Below, piece after piece: positions 16,196 through 23,950 of a DNA stretch of 64,000 nucleotides. Source of the DNA: JAWXBA01 sp048499805 (GTDB taxonomy: Bacteria > Gemmatimonadota > Gemmatimonadetes > Gemmatimonadales > GWC2-71-9); NCBI GenBank assembly GCA_048499805.1, contig JASNZF010000006.1, forward strand, positions 124,001-188,000, given 5' to 3'. The position numbers and the translations under genes were made by a program. How positions within the stretch are numbered: the stretch's first letter is position 1; each line of letters begins with the position of its first letter. The notes below the pieces were generated by a model. That model was not told the origin of the DNA. It searched no databases and worked only from the letters and a program-made list of their open reading frames with translations.

Positions 16196-19100
16196 ATGCA
16201 CAAGTTTTACCGTTCTGTCCTGTTGACCGGCATGGTCGCGGTCGGCCTTGCTGGGTGCGGCGACGACGTGACCGTCGTCGATCCGCCGGCACCGCCGCCG
16301 CCGCCCGCGCCGACGGTCAAGTCGATCAGCGTGACGCCTGACGGCACCACGCTGACCGTGGGTCAGACCCGGACCTTCAGCGCCGCAGTGGTTGCCGACG
16401 AAGGCGTCGCCACCACGGTGACCTGGTCCACGTCTGACGCTGCTGTCGCCACGATCAACGCGACCTCCGGTGTGGCCACCGGCGTCGCGGCTGGTTCCGT
16501 GGGCATCAAGGCGACCTCCACCGTGAATCCCGCGGTGCAGGGCAACGCCACCCTGACGGTGACGGCGGCTGCCACGCCGACCGTGACCGGCGTGACCGTG
16601 ACCCCGCCGACCGCCAGCCTCGTCGTGGGCCAGACGGTCCAGGCCGCGGCCACGGTGCTCGGCACCAACAACCCGTCGCAGACCGTGACGTGGACGTCGC
16701 TCTCCCCGGCCATCGCCTCGGTCAACACGACCACGGGCCTGGTGACCGGCCTGTCGAACGGGACCGCGGTCATCCGCGCCACCTCGTCGGCCAACACGAA
16801 CTTCTCCGGCACGATGTCGGTCACGGTGTCGACCCCGACCCCGGCGACCGTGTCGCTCCAGAGCCTGACCACCGGCAACCTGGCGACCCCGGTCAACCTG
16901 AACAACGTGTTCGGGCAGATCGAAGCCAGCGTCAACGTCGACAACGGTTCGCAGAACCTGAGCCGCGTGGACGTGCTGATCGGTGGCGTCGTGGTTGCCT
17001 CGCAGAGCTTCGGCGTGACGCCGGCTGCCGGCAACGATGACGGCCCGGCCGCGGCGCAGCAGACCGTCGTGCTGAGCTTCAACACCAACCAGCTCCGCAA
17101 GGTCAACGGCGTCTTCGTCCCGGTGGTGTTCAACGGGCAGAAGTCGGTTACCGCGAACCTGTACGTGACCGGCAGCAGCACGCCGACCGCGTCCAACGCG
17201 ATCCAGGTCGTGATGAACAACGTCGACGCGGCGATCGCCCCGTCGGTGCTGGCCACTGCGGCCGGTGCGGCGAGCTTCACCAACGTTGGCGGCACCTGGT
17301 ACAAGAGCGGCCTGACCACCGAGATCACCTACCTGGCGTACTCGACCATCATGCCGACCACCGCTGGCGCGATCGTGCAGCTCGACGGCGCCTGCGGCAC
17401 CACGACCCACACGGTCGCGGGCACGCCGACCTCCGGCATCGTCTTCACCCGCGGCTGGAGCTGCGCCTCGGTTGAGGGCGCCCGCAACGTCACCGGCATC
17501 ACCGCCGGCGCCTACCCGGCCGGCTCGGTTGGTCCCGACGGCTCGGTCATCACCGCCGCCACCCAGCTCTCCACCACCGGCTCGGCCTACACGGTCGCCG
17601 GCGAGAGCCGCTGGAACCTGATCACCCCGATCCCGTCGGCGCTTCCGGGCCCGGTGCGGGTCGACAACCTCGGTCCGGCGATCGCCGTCGGCACCGTGGC
17701 CTACAACGCGTCGTACGATCAGGAGTGGGTCAACGCATCCTACGCGTTCGGTCCGCGGTTCACCCCGACCGATGGTGGTTCCGGCGTTGCCGCTGGCACC
17801 CTGACGGTGTACGAGTACGCGGGCGTTGCCTGCACCGCGTCGCCGGCGATCGTGACCGGCAATGACTTCCCCGAGACGCTGACCAGCGACCTCGCCGACT
17901 CGAAGCGCGTCTGCGCCCGGGCCAGCGACAATCTGGGCAACGCCTCCACCTCGGGCGCGTCGAACAACTTCGGCGTCGACAAGGTCATCCCGACCAGCCA
18001 GCTGTACTTCGCGACTGGCGTCGACCAGGTCGGCATCAACACCACCCCGGGTGTTTCGGGCACCGCGAACACCAGCAAGTACCAGATTGCTGGCGCGCTG
18101 GCCAACCAGCCGTGGGCCATCGAAGCGCAGGACACCCGTTCCGGCTTCAACCAGCTCGTGATCGTTGGCGATGACGCGGCCCACCAGTCGCTGACCCGCC
18201 TTGCTCCGGGCTTCTCGAACGTGAGCGCTTGCACCCTGAGCGACCAGCTCACCACCACGCTGTCGAACTCGTGGAAGCGCAGCCTGCTGCCCTTCACGAC
18301 CCTCGATTGCGGCCAGGGTGTCGGCTACTACTGGTACTCCGGCAACGTGAACGACCGCGCGGGCAACTTCAGCACCACGATCGCGCGGAACTTCGTCTAC
18401 GATCCGGGCACGCCGAACATCACCGGCCTGGGCTTCGACGCGGCTGGCTACACCAGCGGCAACGCGGCGACCTTCTCGATCGCGGCGAACGACGACCTCA
18501 GTGTCATGACCGGGACGATCACGTTCCTGCACAATGGCATGAAGAACCCCTGGGTCGGCATCCAGTATCCGCATGGTTCGCTCAACAGCCTGGGCACCCC
18601 CTGGGCCACGATGACGTCCCAGTTGACGAACATCCTCAACGGTGGCGCGCTGACGGTGCCGAACCTGCTGACTCGTATCGACGAGAGCTGCGAGTTCAAC
18701 GCCGATCCGTACGCTTCCTGCGACGTGACCACCAATGGCGCCGGGTCGAAGCCGACCGTGGCCGCCGATTACAATGCGAACCTGTTCGCTGGTGGCGCGC
18801 TGACCAGCCAGACGAAGGCGCCTGCGACGATGATCACCAACGTCGCCGACTTTGTCGGTCGTGAGGCCGCTTCCGCCCTGGTCACCCCGATCCTGCTCAC
18901 GCAGTACAACGGGTCGGCTGCGGCCGGCTGGAATGACGCACCGTGGGGTCCGGCCGGTTCTGGCGCAGACATCGCGACCTGGACCGTCTCCCGCACCGCC
19001 TCCGTGGTGACTGCGGTACACAAGACGATGTCGTCCAACGGTCTGACGGTGTTCACCGATGCGTCGCTCTGGCGCCTCAACACCGCCACGAACGTGTGGG

Positions 19101-19279
19101 TGTTCTGCTCCATGATGACCGCCCCGAGCGTGCCGACGATCGACAACGGCTCGTTCCGGACCTGGTCCTACACCGGTGCTGTCCCGGCCGCCGGCTCGGC
19201 TTGCGGCGTCCTCACGGGCACGTACAAGGTGATGGGCCGGATCGGCGGCGCTGGCCTCTTCACGGTCGCCATTCCGTGA
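16196..19279 (+). CDS. Large surface lipoprotein with bacterial Ig-like (BIG2) domains
   Basis: 1027 residues. Lipoprotein signal ending in VAVGLAGC, lipidated Cys at 21, followed by a Pro-rich linker. Two BIG2 domains at about 40-125 and 125-215, each with VxPxxxxLxVGQTxxxxA and a WSTS/WTSL core followed by ATGLVTGLSNGTAVI-type strands. The rest is long, Thr/Asn/Gly/Ala-rich and beta-like, without a known domain, with scattered Cys pairs that could form disulfides. Strong ribosome site AGGGGGAG. Codon choice is markedly uniform (NNC-rich), and with two strong promoters and a strong terminator this suggests an abundant cell-surface or matrix protein (inference). Confidence 0.8.
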   Translation: MHKFYRSVLLTGMVAVGLAGCGDDVTVVDPPAPPPPPAPTVKSISVTPDGTTLTVGQTRTFSAAVVADEGVATTVTWSTSDAAVATINATSGVATGVAAGSVGIKATSTVNPAVQGNATLTVTAAATPTVTGVTVTPPTASLVVGQTVQAAATVLGTNNPSQTVTWTSLSPAIASVNTTTGLVTGLSNGTAVIRATSSANTNFSGTMSVTVSTPTPATVSLQSLTTGNLATPVNLNNVFGQIEASVNVDNGSQNLSRVDVLIGGVVVASQSFGVTPAAGNDDGPAAAQQTVVLSFNTNQLRKVNGVFVPVVFNGQKSVTANLYVTGSSTPTASNAIQVVMNNVDAAIAPSVLATAAGAASFTNVGGTWYKSGLTTEITYLAYSTIMPTTAGAIVQLDGACGTTTHTVAGTPTSGIVFTRGWSCASVEGARNVTGITAGAYPAGSVGPDGSVITAATQLSTTGSAYTVAGESRWNLITPIPSALPGPVRVDNLGPAIAVGTVAYNASYDQEWVNASYAFGPRFTPTDGGSGVAAGTLTVYEYAGVACTASPAIVTGNDFPETLTSDLADSKRVCARASDNLGNASTSGASNNFGVDKVIPTSQLYFATGVDQVGINTTPGVSGTANTSKYQIAGALANQPWAIEAQDTRSGFNQLVIVGDDAAHQSLTRLAPGFSNVSACTLSDQLTTTLSNSWKRSLLPFTTLDCGQGVGYYWYSGNVNDRAGNFSTTIARNFVYDPGTPNITGLGFDAAGYTSGNAATFSIAANDDLSVMTGTITFLHNGMKNPWVGIQYPHGSLNSLGTPWATMTSQLTNILNGGALTVPNLLTRIDESCEFNADPYASCDVTTNGAGSKPTVAADYNANLFAGGALTSQTKAPATMITNVADFVGREAASALVTPILLTQYNGSAAAGWNDAPWGPAGSGADIATWTVSRTASVVTAVHKTMSSNGLTVFTDASLWRLNTATNVWVFCSMMTAPSVPTIDNGSFRTWSYTGAVPAAGSACGVLTGTYKVMGRIGGAGLFTVAIP

Positions 19280-19303
19280 TCTGAGCTGGTAACCGAATGC
19301 ATG

Positions 19304-19337
19304 AAGCCCCCGCCGAAAGGCGGGGGCTTTGTGTTTT
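19304..19337 (+). terminator. Strong intrinsic terminator of the Ig-like lipoprotein gene
   Basis: Perfect 11-base arms (19304-19314 and 19319-19329, AAGCCCCCGCC/GGCGGGGGCTT) around a GAAA tetraloop, followed by TGTGTTTT. Confidence 0.92.
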
Positions 19338-19582
19338 GGGAAGCAAGAAGCGAGAAGCAAGAAGTGGGGAGCAAGAAGGGGGAAGCGCGGACGACGCACC
19401 GAGCCCAGCTCGCAGTTCATTCGCCCCAAGCACGAATGGGCCAGGACCCGGTGTAACGGGTGCTTGGCCCATTCGCTTGCTTGATCCCTGTCCTGCGAGC
19501 GTGCACCGTCCCCCTGCCGTCCCTTTCCGCCGCTCCCTTCTCCCTTCTCCCTTCTCCCTTCTCCCTTCTCCCTTCTCCCTTC
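19337..19582. repeat. Inverted heptamer element E
   Basis: Left arm 19337-19386 of GAAGCAA/GAAGCGA units; right arm about 19533-19582 of CTTCTCC units (reverse complement GGAGAAG). The core between them is unique apart from the hairpin at 19433-19475. Lies between convergent genes. Confidence 0.75.
19433..19475. terminator. Two-part hairpin between convergent genes
   Basis: Outer arms 19433-19443 and 19465-19475 (CGAATGGGCCA/TGGCCCATTCG) pair perfectly. Inner arms ACCCG/CGGGT (19446-19450, 19457-19461) enclose a six-base loop. Either strand folds alike, so it may end transcription of pgi coming from the right, or be a structured element in its own right. Confidence 0.55.
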
Positions 19583-20959
19583 CTACACCACCGGATCCTC
19601 CGGGCTGGCCGGCTCGGCCTCGTACCCCGGCCGCCCCATCGCGGCGAAGGTCAGCCGCTTGCCGAGTTCCACCCCCGGCTGGTCAAAGGGGTTGACCCCG
19701 TACCAGGCGCCCGCCATGCCGGTGGCCAGTTGGAAGAACATCAGGAGCTCCCCCACGGTCTCGGCATCCAGCCGCTCCAGCTCGATGGTGCAGTGCATCC
19801 GCCCCATCCGGGCCAGCGCCGCAGCCGTCGCCTTCTGCTCAGCCCGCAGCAGCCCGCCAAGGGAGTGGCCACCGAGGTAGTCCAGCTCGGTGGGGACGCC
19901 GGGGCGGGCCGGGATGGCGATGTCGAGCCCGGGATCCTGCACACGGACGAAGGTCACGACCTTATCGTGCGGGCCTTCCATGAAGAGCTGGACCTGGCTG
20001 TGCTGGTCCGTGGCTCCGACCGCCCCCACGGGGGTCGGGCCGAGGAATACCTCGCGGCCCCGGCGATCGGCCTTCTTGCCGAGGCTCTCAGCCCAGAGCT
20101 GGCGATACCACTCCGAGAGGTCCCGGAGCCGGTCGGAGTAGGGCATCAGGACGTGGATCCGGGCCCCCAGCGCGGTGTCTGCGGCCCAATGCATTGCCGA
20201 GTAGAGCCCGGCAGGGTTGGCCAGGAGATCGGGCTCCTGGGCCCGTTCCAGCGCCCGCTGGGCGCCCCGAATCAGCCCCTGGACATCGATCCCGACCAGG
20301 GCAGCCGGCAGCAACCCCACCGGGCTCAGGACGCTGAATCGGCCGCCCACCGCCGGGGGCACATCCAGGGTGGGGATTCCCTCGGCAAGTGCCATGGCGC
20401 GGAGGGGACCAACGACGGGGTCGGTGGTGAAGACGAGGTGCCGGGCGGCTGCCTCGGGGCCCAGGGCGTCGTCCAGCCATCCCCGGACGACGAGGTACTG
20501 GGCGAGGGTTTCGGCGGTCCCCCCCGACTTGCTCACCACATTGACCAGGGCACGCCGCGGATCGATCCGTCCCAGGGCAGCGGCGATGCTGGTGGGGTCC
20601 ACGTTCTCGAGGATGGTGATCCGGGGGTAGAACTCCCGTTCCTCGTCGTTCAGCTCGTTCCAGGCCGGCTTTCGCAGGGCGCCGACCAGAGCCCGGGCGC
20701 CGAGCGAGGAGCCGCCGATGCCCAGGACAATGAGGTGGTCGTGCGCCTGGCCGGCCCCCTCGGCGAACTGGACGATCGAGGCGACCGTATCGTCCTGAGC
20801 TCCAAGGTCCATGAAGCCATACTCGCCCTGGGTCCGGCGGACCCGGATTTCATCGAGGACGACGGGAAAGCGGCCCACCAGGGCCTGCAGCCGCTCCGGG
20901 GTCAGACCATGGACCCCATCGAGGTTGCGAGCGAGCATCCGGCCATAGAAGAGTCTCAT
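19583..20959 (-). CDS. pgi: Glucose-6-phosphate isomerase
   Basis: Interconverts glucose-6-phosphate and fructose-6-phosphate. 458 residues, shorter than the ~550-residue proteobacterial form and like the compact Gram-positive type. Seen: VLGIGGSSLGARAL, NVVSKSGGTAETL (sugar-phosphate loop), GRFSVLSPVGLLPAAL, the WYRQLWAESLGK helix, GATDQHSQVQLFMEGP, and the C-terminal GVNPFDQPGVELGK with the catalytic lysine helix. The start overlaps the stop of the MBL gene (ATGA), so the two are coupled. The frame upstream of this ATG is out-of-family. Confidence 0.96.
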   Translation of the reverse strand: MRLFYGRMLARNLDGVHGLTPERLQALVGRFPVVLDEIRVRRTQGEYGFMDLGAQDDTVASIVQFAEGAGQAHDHLIVLGIGGSSLGARALVGALRKPAWNELNDEEREFYPRITILENVDPTSIAAALGRIDPRRALVNVVSKSGGTAETLAQYLVVRGWLDDALGPEAAARHLVFTTDPVVGPLRAMALAEGIPTLDVPPAVGGRFSVLSPVGLLPAALVGIDVQGLIRGAQRALERAQEPDLLANPAGLYSAMHWAADTALGARIHVLMPYSDRLRDLSEWYRQLWAESLGKKADRRGREVFLGPTPVGAVGATDQHSQVQLFMEGPHDKVVTFVRVQDPGLDIAIPARPGVPTELDYLGGHSLGGLLRAEQKATAAALARMGRMHCTIELERLDAETVGELLMFFQLATGMAGAWYGVNPFDQPGVELGKRLTFAAMGRPGYEAEPASPEDPVV

Positions 20960-21735
20960 TCCGGGATCTCCACGGTCAGCCCATCGTAAGCTGGTTGAAT
21001 CGTGGCAGGGAGCCTGGCCAGCAGGTCGGCGTGGCCGGTCTCGTGGGTCAGGTGGGTCAGGTAGGTGCGGTTCGCCCCGATCGCCCGGGCCGCCGCGACC
21101 GCCTCGTCGATACTGAGGTGGGTCGGGTGGGACCGCCACCACAGGGCGTTCAGGACGAGGGTGTGGACTCCCGACAACTGCCGTACCGCATCGGGGGGCA
21201 CGGTCTTGACGTCGGTAATGTAGGCCAGCGAGCCAATGCGATAGCCGAAGACGGTCGCGTGGCCGTGCTCGAACGCGATCGGCAGGACCTCGACCCCCGC
21301 AATCGACAGGGGGCGGCCGGCGGGGATGGGATGAAGCGCCAGCAATGGCTTGGAGGTCCCGGCGTAGGCCTTGACGTCCTCATCGAAGATGTACCGAAAC
21401 GCCAACCGGAGGTGATCCATCGCCTCGGCTGGCCCATAGAGCGGCAGCGCCTTGCGATCCTTGAGGGAAAACATCCGGAGGTCGTCGATGCCGTGGGTGT
21501 GGTCGGCATGCTCATGGGTGTAGAGGACGGCGTCCACGTCCCGGATCCCGGTCGCCACCAGCTGCAGCCGCAACTCCGGCGGAGTGTCGATCAGCAGGCG
21601 GGTGCCGTTCCACTCCACCACCACCCCGGTCCGGGTGCGCTTGTCCCTCGGATCGGTGGACCGGCAGACGGCGCAGTCGCAGCCGATCTGGGGCACCCCG
21701 AAGGAGGTCCCGGTGCCAAGGAAGGTGAGGCGCAT
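20956..21735 (-). CDS. MBL-fold hydrolase, PhnP-like
   Basis: 259 residues, metallo-beta-lactamase fold. Metal motif THEHADHTHG (HxHxDH) at about 74-83, plus the extra zinc cysteines IGCDCAVC near residue 18 that mark the PhnP group. A later metal His lies in EHGHATVFGYRIGSLAYITDVK and another in LTHLTHETGH. PhnP hydrolyses cyclic ribose phosphate; relatives act on other phosphodiesters, so the substrate is open. Sits between pyk and pgi with no other phn genes. Predicted leaderless start. Confidence 0.82.
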   Translation of the reverse strand: MRLTFLGTGTSFGVPQIGCDCAVCRSTDPRDKRTRTGVVVEWNGTRLLIDTPPELRLQLVATGIRDVDAVLYTHEHADHTHGIDDLRMFSLKDRKALPLYGPAEAMDHLRLAFRYIFDEDVKAYAGTSKPLLALHPIPAGRPLSIAGVEVLPIAFEHGHATVFGYRIGSLAYITDVKTVPPDAVRQLSGVHTLVLNALWWRSHPTHLSIDEAVAAARAIGANRTYLTHLTHETGHADLLARLPATIQPAYDGLTVEIPE

Positions 21736-21741
21736 GCGTCA

Positions 21742-21747
21742 AAGGTA
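21742..21747 (-). promoter_or_regulatory. -10 element (TACCTT) giving a predicted leaderless MBL-pgi mRNA
   Basis: TACCTT on the minus strand, exactly six bases from the ATG at 21735. No ribosome-binding site. Confidence 0.6.
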
Positions 21748-21920
21748 AGAGGTGAGAGGTAAGAGGTAAGAGGGAGGTGGTTTCCGGAAGCCACCGGCAA
21801 TGGGATTACCCCAGTCGCCGGCAGGCAGGGGAAGCTCGCATCCGAGGGCCAGGTTGGAGGATCGCCGGTCATCGTCCCTCCCGCATTCACCGCTGCCCTC
21901 CTCCCTCTCACCTCTTACCT
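21743..21920. repeat. Inverted heptamer element F
   Basis: Left arm of GAGGTAA/GAGGTGA heptamers and right arm of the complementary CTCACCT/CTTACCT heptamers. A 17-base block (21743-21759) is repeated exactly inverted at 21904-21920. Core about 120 bases, unlike the other cores. Fills the pyk-MBL gap. Confidence 0.75.
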
Positions 21921-21928
21921 CTCGCCCC

Positions 21929-23365
21929 CTACACCACCTCGATCTTGAGCAGGTTCGTGGTGCCCGGCTGGTCGAAGGGAACCCCGGCGGTGACCACGAC
22001 CCGGTCGCCTGCCTCGGCGAGCCCGAGGGCGAGCAACCGTTCCCGGGCGACCTCAAACATCGCCACATAGGTGGGAAACCGCTCCGACAGCACCGGGACG
22101 ACGCCCCAGACCAGCGCCAGCTGGCGGAAGGTCTCCGGTTCGGGTGTCATGGCGAAGATCGGCACGCCGGGCCGGTAGGAGGCCACGGTGCGGGCGGTGA
22201 AGCCGCTGGAGGTAAAGCAGACGATGATCGGGGCCTTGAGCATGCCCACGGCGGCACGGACCCCGACCGAGATGGCGTCCTCGGTGCGGATCGCGGCGTG
22301 GGCCAGCATCGGGACGTCGGCGAGAAGGTCGGTGCCGGGGGGGAGCGCCATGCCCTGGCGCTCCACCTCGCGGGCGATCCGGTCCATGGCGCTGACCGCC
22401 TCTACCGGGTACTTGCCGACCGCTGTCTCGGCCGAGAGCATCAGCGCATCGGTCCCGTCGAGGATCGCGTTGGCGACATCCGAGGCCTCGGCCCGGGTGG
22501 GTCGCGGGGCGCTGATCATCGACTCGAGCATCTGGGTCGCGGTGATGACCGGCTTGCCATGGCGCTTGGCCTCGCGGATCAACCGCTTCTGGGCCAGCGG
22601 CACCTGCTCGAAGGGGAGCTCCACGCCGAGGTCGCCGCGCGCCACCATGATGGCGTCGGACACCTCGAGGATCTCGTTGAGGTGCTCGAGCGCCGTGTCC
22701 TTCTCGATCTTGGCCACCAGCCGGATCGGCTGGGGCACCAGCCGGCGCAGCTCGACCATGTCCTGCGGGCGGCGGACGAACGAGAGGGCGATGTAGTCCA
22801 CCCCAAGCCCCACCGCCCGTACCGCCTCCTCCCGGTCACGCTCGGTGATGGCCGGAGCGCTGACCGAGATCCCCGGCAGGTTCATCCCCTTGCTGGCCTT
22901 GAGGGTGCCCCCGTGCACGACGGAGGCCTCGACCCGGTCCCCCCGGACCCCGGTGACCGTGACCGCCAGGAGGCCGTCGTCCAAGAGGATCCGCGCACCG
23001 GGCCGGACGTCGCCGGCCAGGGCATCATAGGTGGTCGGGATCTCGCCGTCCTCAGCGTCGGCCTCCGGCGCGAACACCACCTTCGTCCCGGGCACCAGCT
23101 CGAGCGGGGCAGGGAGTGCCCCCACCCGGATCCGGGGGCCCTGCAAGTCCACCAGAATGGCCGAGGCGGTGGAACGCTCCCGCTGGACAGCCTGAAGGTC
23201 GCGGATCCAACCGGTCCGCTCCTCGGCGGTTCCGTGGGAGGCATTGATTCGCACCACGTTCACCCCGGCATCAAGGAGCTGGTGCATTTGGGCGGGGGTG
23301 GTCCAGGCAGGGCCGAGGGTCGCTACGATTTTTGTGCGGCGGACGTCGGTGGGCAAGTGGGGCAA
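21929..23365 (-). CDS. pyk: Pyruvate kinase
   Basis: Final ATP-forming step of glycolysis. 478 residues. Seen: RRTKIVATLGPA at the N-terminus, NVVRINASHG, the catalytic strand VAKIEKDTALEHL, MVARGDLGVELP, KPVITATQMLESM (signature), SDVANAILDGTDALMLSAETAVGKYP, and a C-terminal alpha/beta allosteric domain (IIVCFTSSGFTARTVASYRP). The start is a TTG; a second in-frame TTG lies three codons later and neither has a good ribosome site. Divergent from fba across the DnaA-box-rich gap. Confidence 0.95.
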   Translation of the reverse strand: MPHLPTDVRRTKIVATLGPAWTTPAQMHQLLDAGVNVVRINASHGTAEERTGWIRDLQAVQRERSTASAILVDLQGPRIRVGALPAPLELVPGTKVVFAPEADAEDGEIPTTYDALAGDVRPGARILLDDGLLAVTVTGVRGDRVEASVVHGGTLKASKGMNLPGISVSAPAITERDREEAVRAVGLGVDYIALSFVRRPQDMVELRRLVPQPIRLVAKIEKDTALEHLNEILEVSDAIMVARGDLGVELPFEQVPLAQKRLIREAKRHGKPVITATQMLESMISAPRPTRAEASDVANAILDGTDALMLSAETAVGKYPVEAVSAMDRIAREVERQGMALPPGTDLLADVPMLAHAAIRTEDAISVGVRAAVGMLKAPIIVCFTSSGFTARTVASYRPGVPIFAMTPEPETFRQLALVWGVVPVLSERFPTYVAMFEVARERLLALGLAEAGDRVVVTAGVPFDQPGTTNLLKIEVV

Positions 23366-23384
23366 TCTGGGTTAAGGATGTCTA

Positions 23385-23390
23385 AATGTA
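23385..23390 (-). promoter_or_regulatory. Candidate -10 element (TACATT) for pyk
   Basis: TACATT on the minus strand predicts a start near 23378 and a leader of about 13 bases. Confidence 0.4.
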
Positions 23391-23466
23391 ATCAGGGCGC
23401 CGATCCTGGGATCTGCTGCGTCCGTGAAGCAGCTGCGGGTGCAGGGGCAAGGTGTCACGGCGCTGT

Positions 23467-23482
23467 ATTCGCCATGGCGAAT
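23467..23482. other. Perfect 16-base palindrome
   Basis: ATTCGCCATGGCGAAT, a possible operator in the pyk-fba gap. Position is about 100 bases upstream of the pyk start. Confidence 0.5.
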
Positions 23483-23516
23483 ATGGGCCTCCCGGTGGCT
23501 GAATTGTTGAAATGGA

Positions 23517-23810
23517 TTATCCACGCCGACCGCCAGCCTGGGAGCCACGAACCCGGCCTCATGTGTGAGTTCCCCACACGATGTCGCACCACAACTGGGG
23601 ATTCGCCCCCGGGGAAATGGCGCTGCAGCGTGGTCCACAATCCTGTGGATTGGGCGGATTGTCCACAGGGAAAAGTACCGGATCCTGTGGAACATGGCCT
23701 GCAACTCTGCAAGGGAATTGGGGTTCTCGGCTGGCTGGGGAGTCCACATCCGGCCAGGATTCCCTCCACTCGCTCCACATTCCCCAGCCCATCCCGGGGG
23801 ATGTGGAAAA
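23517..23810. other. Cluster of DnaA-box-like nonamers; candidate replication origin or DnaA-controlled region
   Basis: Against the consensus TTWTNCACA: 23802-23810 matches fully (minus strand, TTTTCCACA). TTATCCACG at 23517-23525 and TTGTCCACA at 23659-23667 have one mismatch. TTCCCCACA (23570-23578), TGGTCCACA (23631-23639), CAATCCACA (minus, 23644-23652) and TGTTCCACA (minus, 23686-23694) have two. Further TCCACA cores lie near 23742 and 23773. The gap is less GC-rich than its surroundings. dnaA is not in the window. Confidence 0.5.
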
Positions 23811-23879
23811 CCTTTAGTGTTTCACGGTCTCCGCCGATTCGGGATCATGCCGTCATCAGTGTGAAGAAGTTGAAGTTGT

Positions 23880-23908
23880 TTGACGGCTTTGGAACGGCCG
23901 GGTAGATT
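23880..23908 (+). promoter_or_regulatory. Sigma-70-type promoter for fba (TTGACG-17-TAGATT)
   Basis: TTGACG at 23880-23885, 17-base spacer, TAGATT at 23903-23908. Predicted start near 23915, leader of about 36 bases. Confidence 0.6.
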
Positions 23909-23950
23909 GCCGCCAAGCACCGAGGTTCCCACAGCGCAAGGGTTTGCACC

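Noticed and set aside
16181..19429. 1082-codon open frame antisense to the Ig-like lipoprotein
   Set aside because: Mirror of the uniform codon use of the real gene; the product is a Val/Arg/Gly/His-rich sequence with no signal or domain. The plus-strand gene has promoters, ribosome site and terminator.
23818..23826. parS site (TGTTTCACG half) in the pyk-fba gap
   Set aside because: Only the left half of the 16-base parS palindrome matches; the right half is unrelated. Kept only as a remark in the origin discussion.
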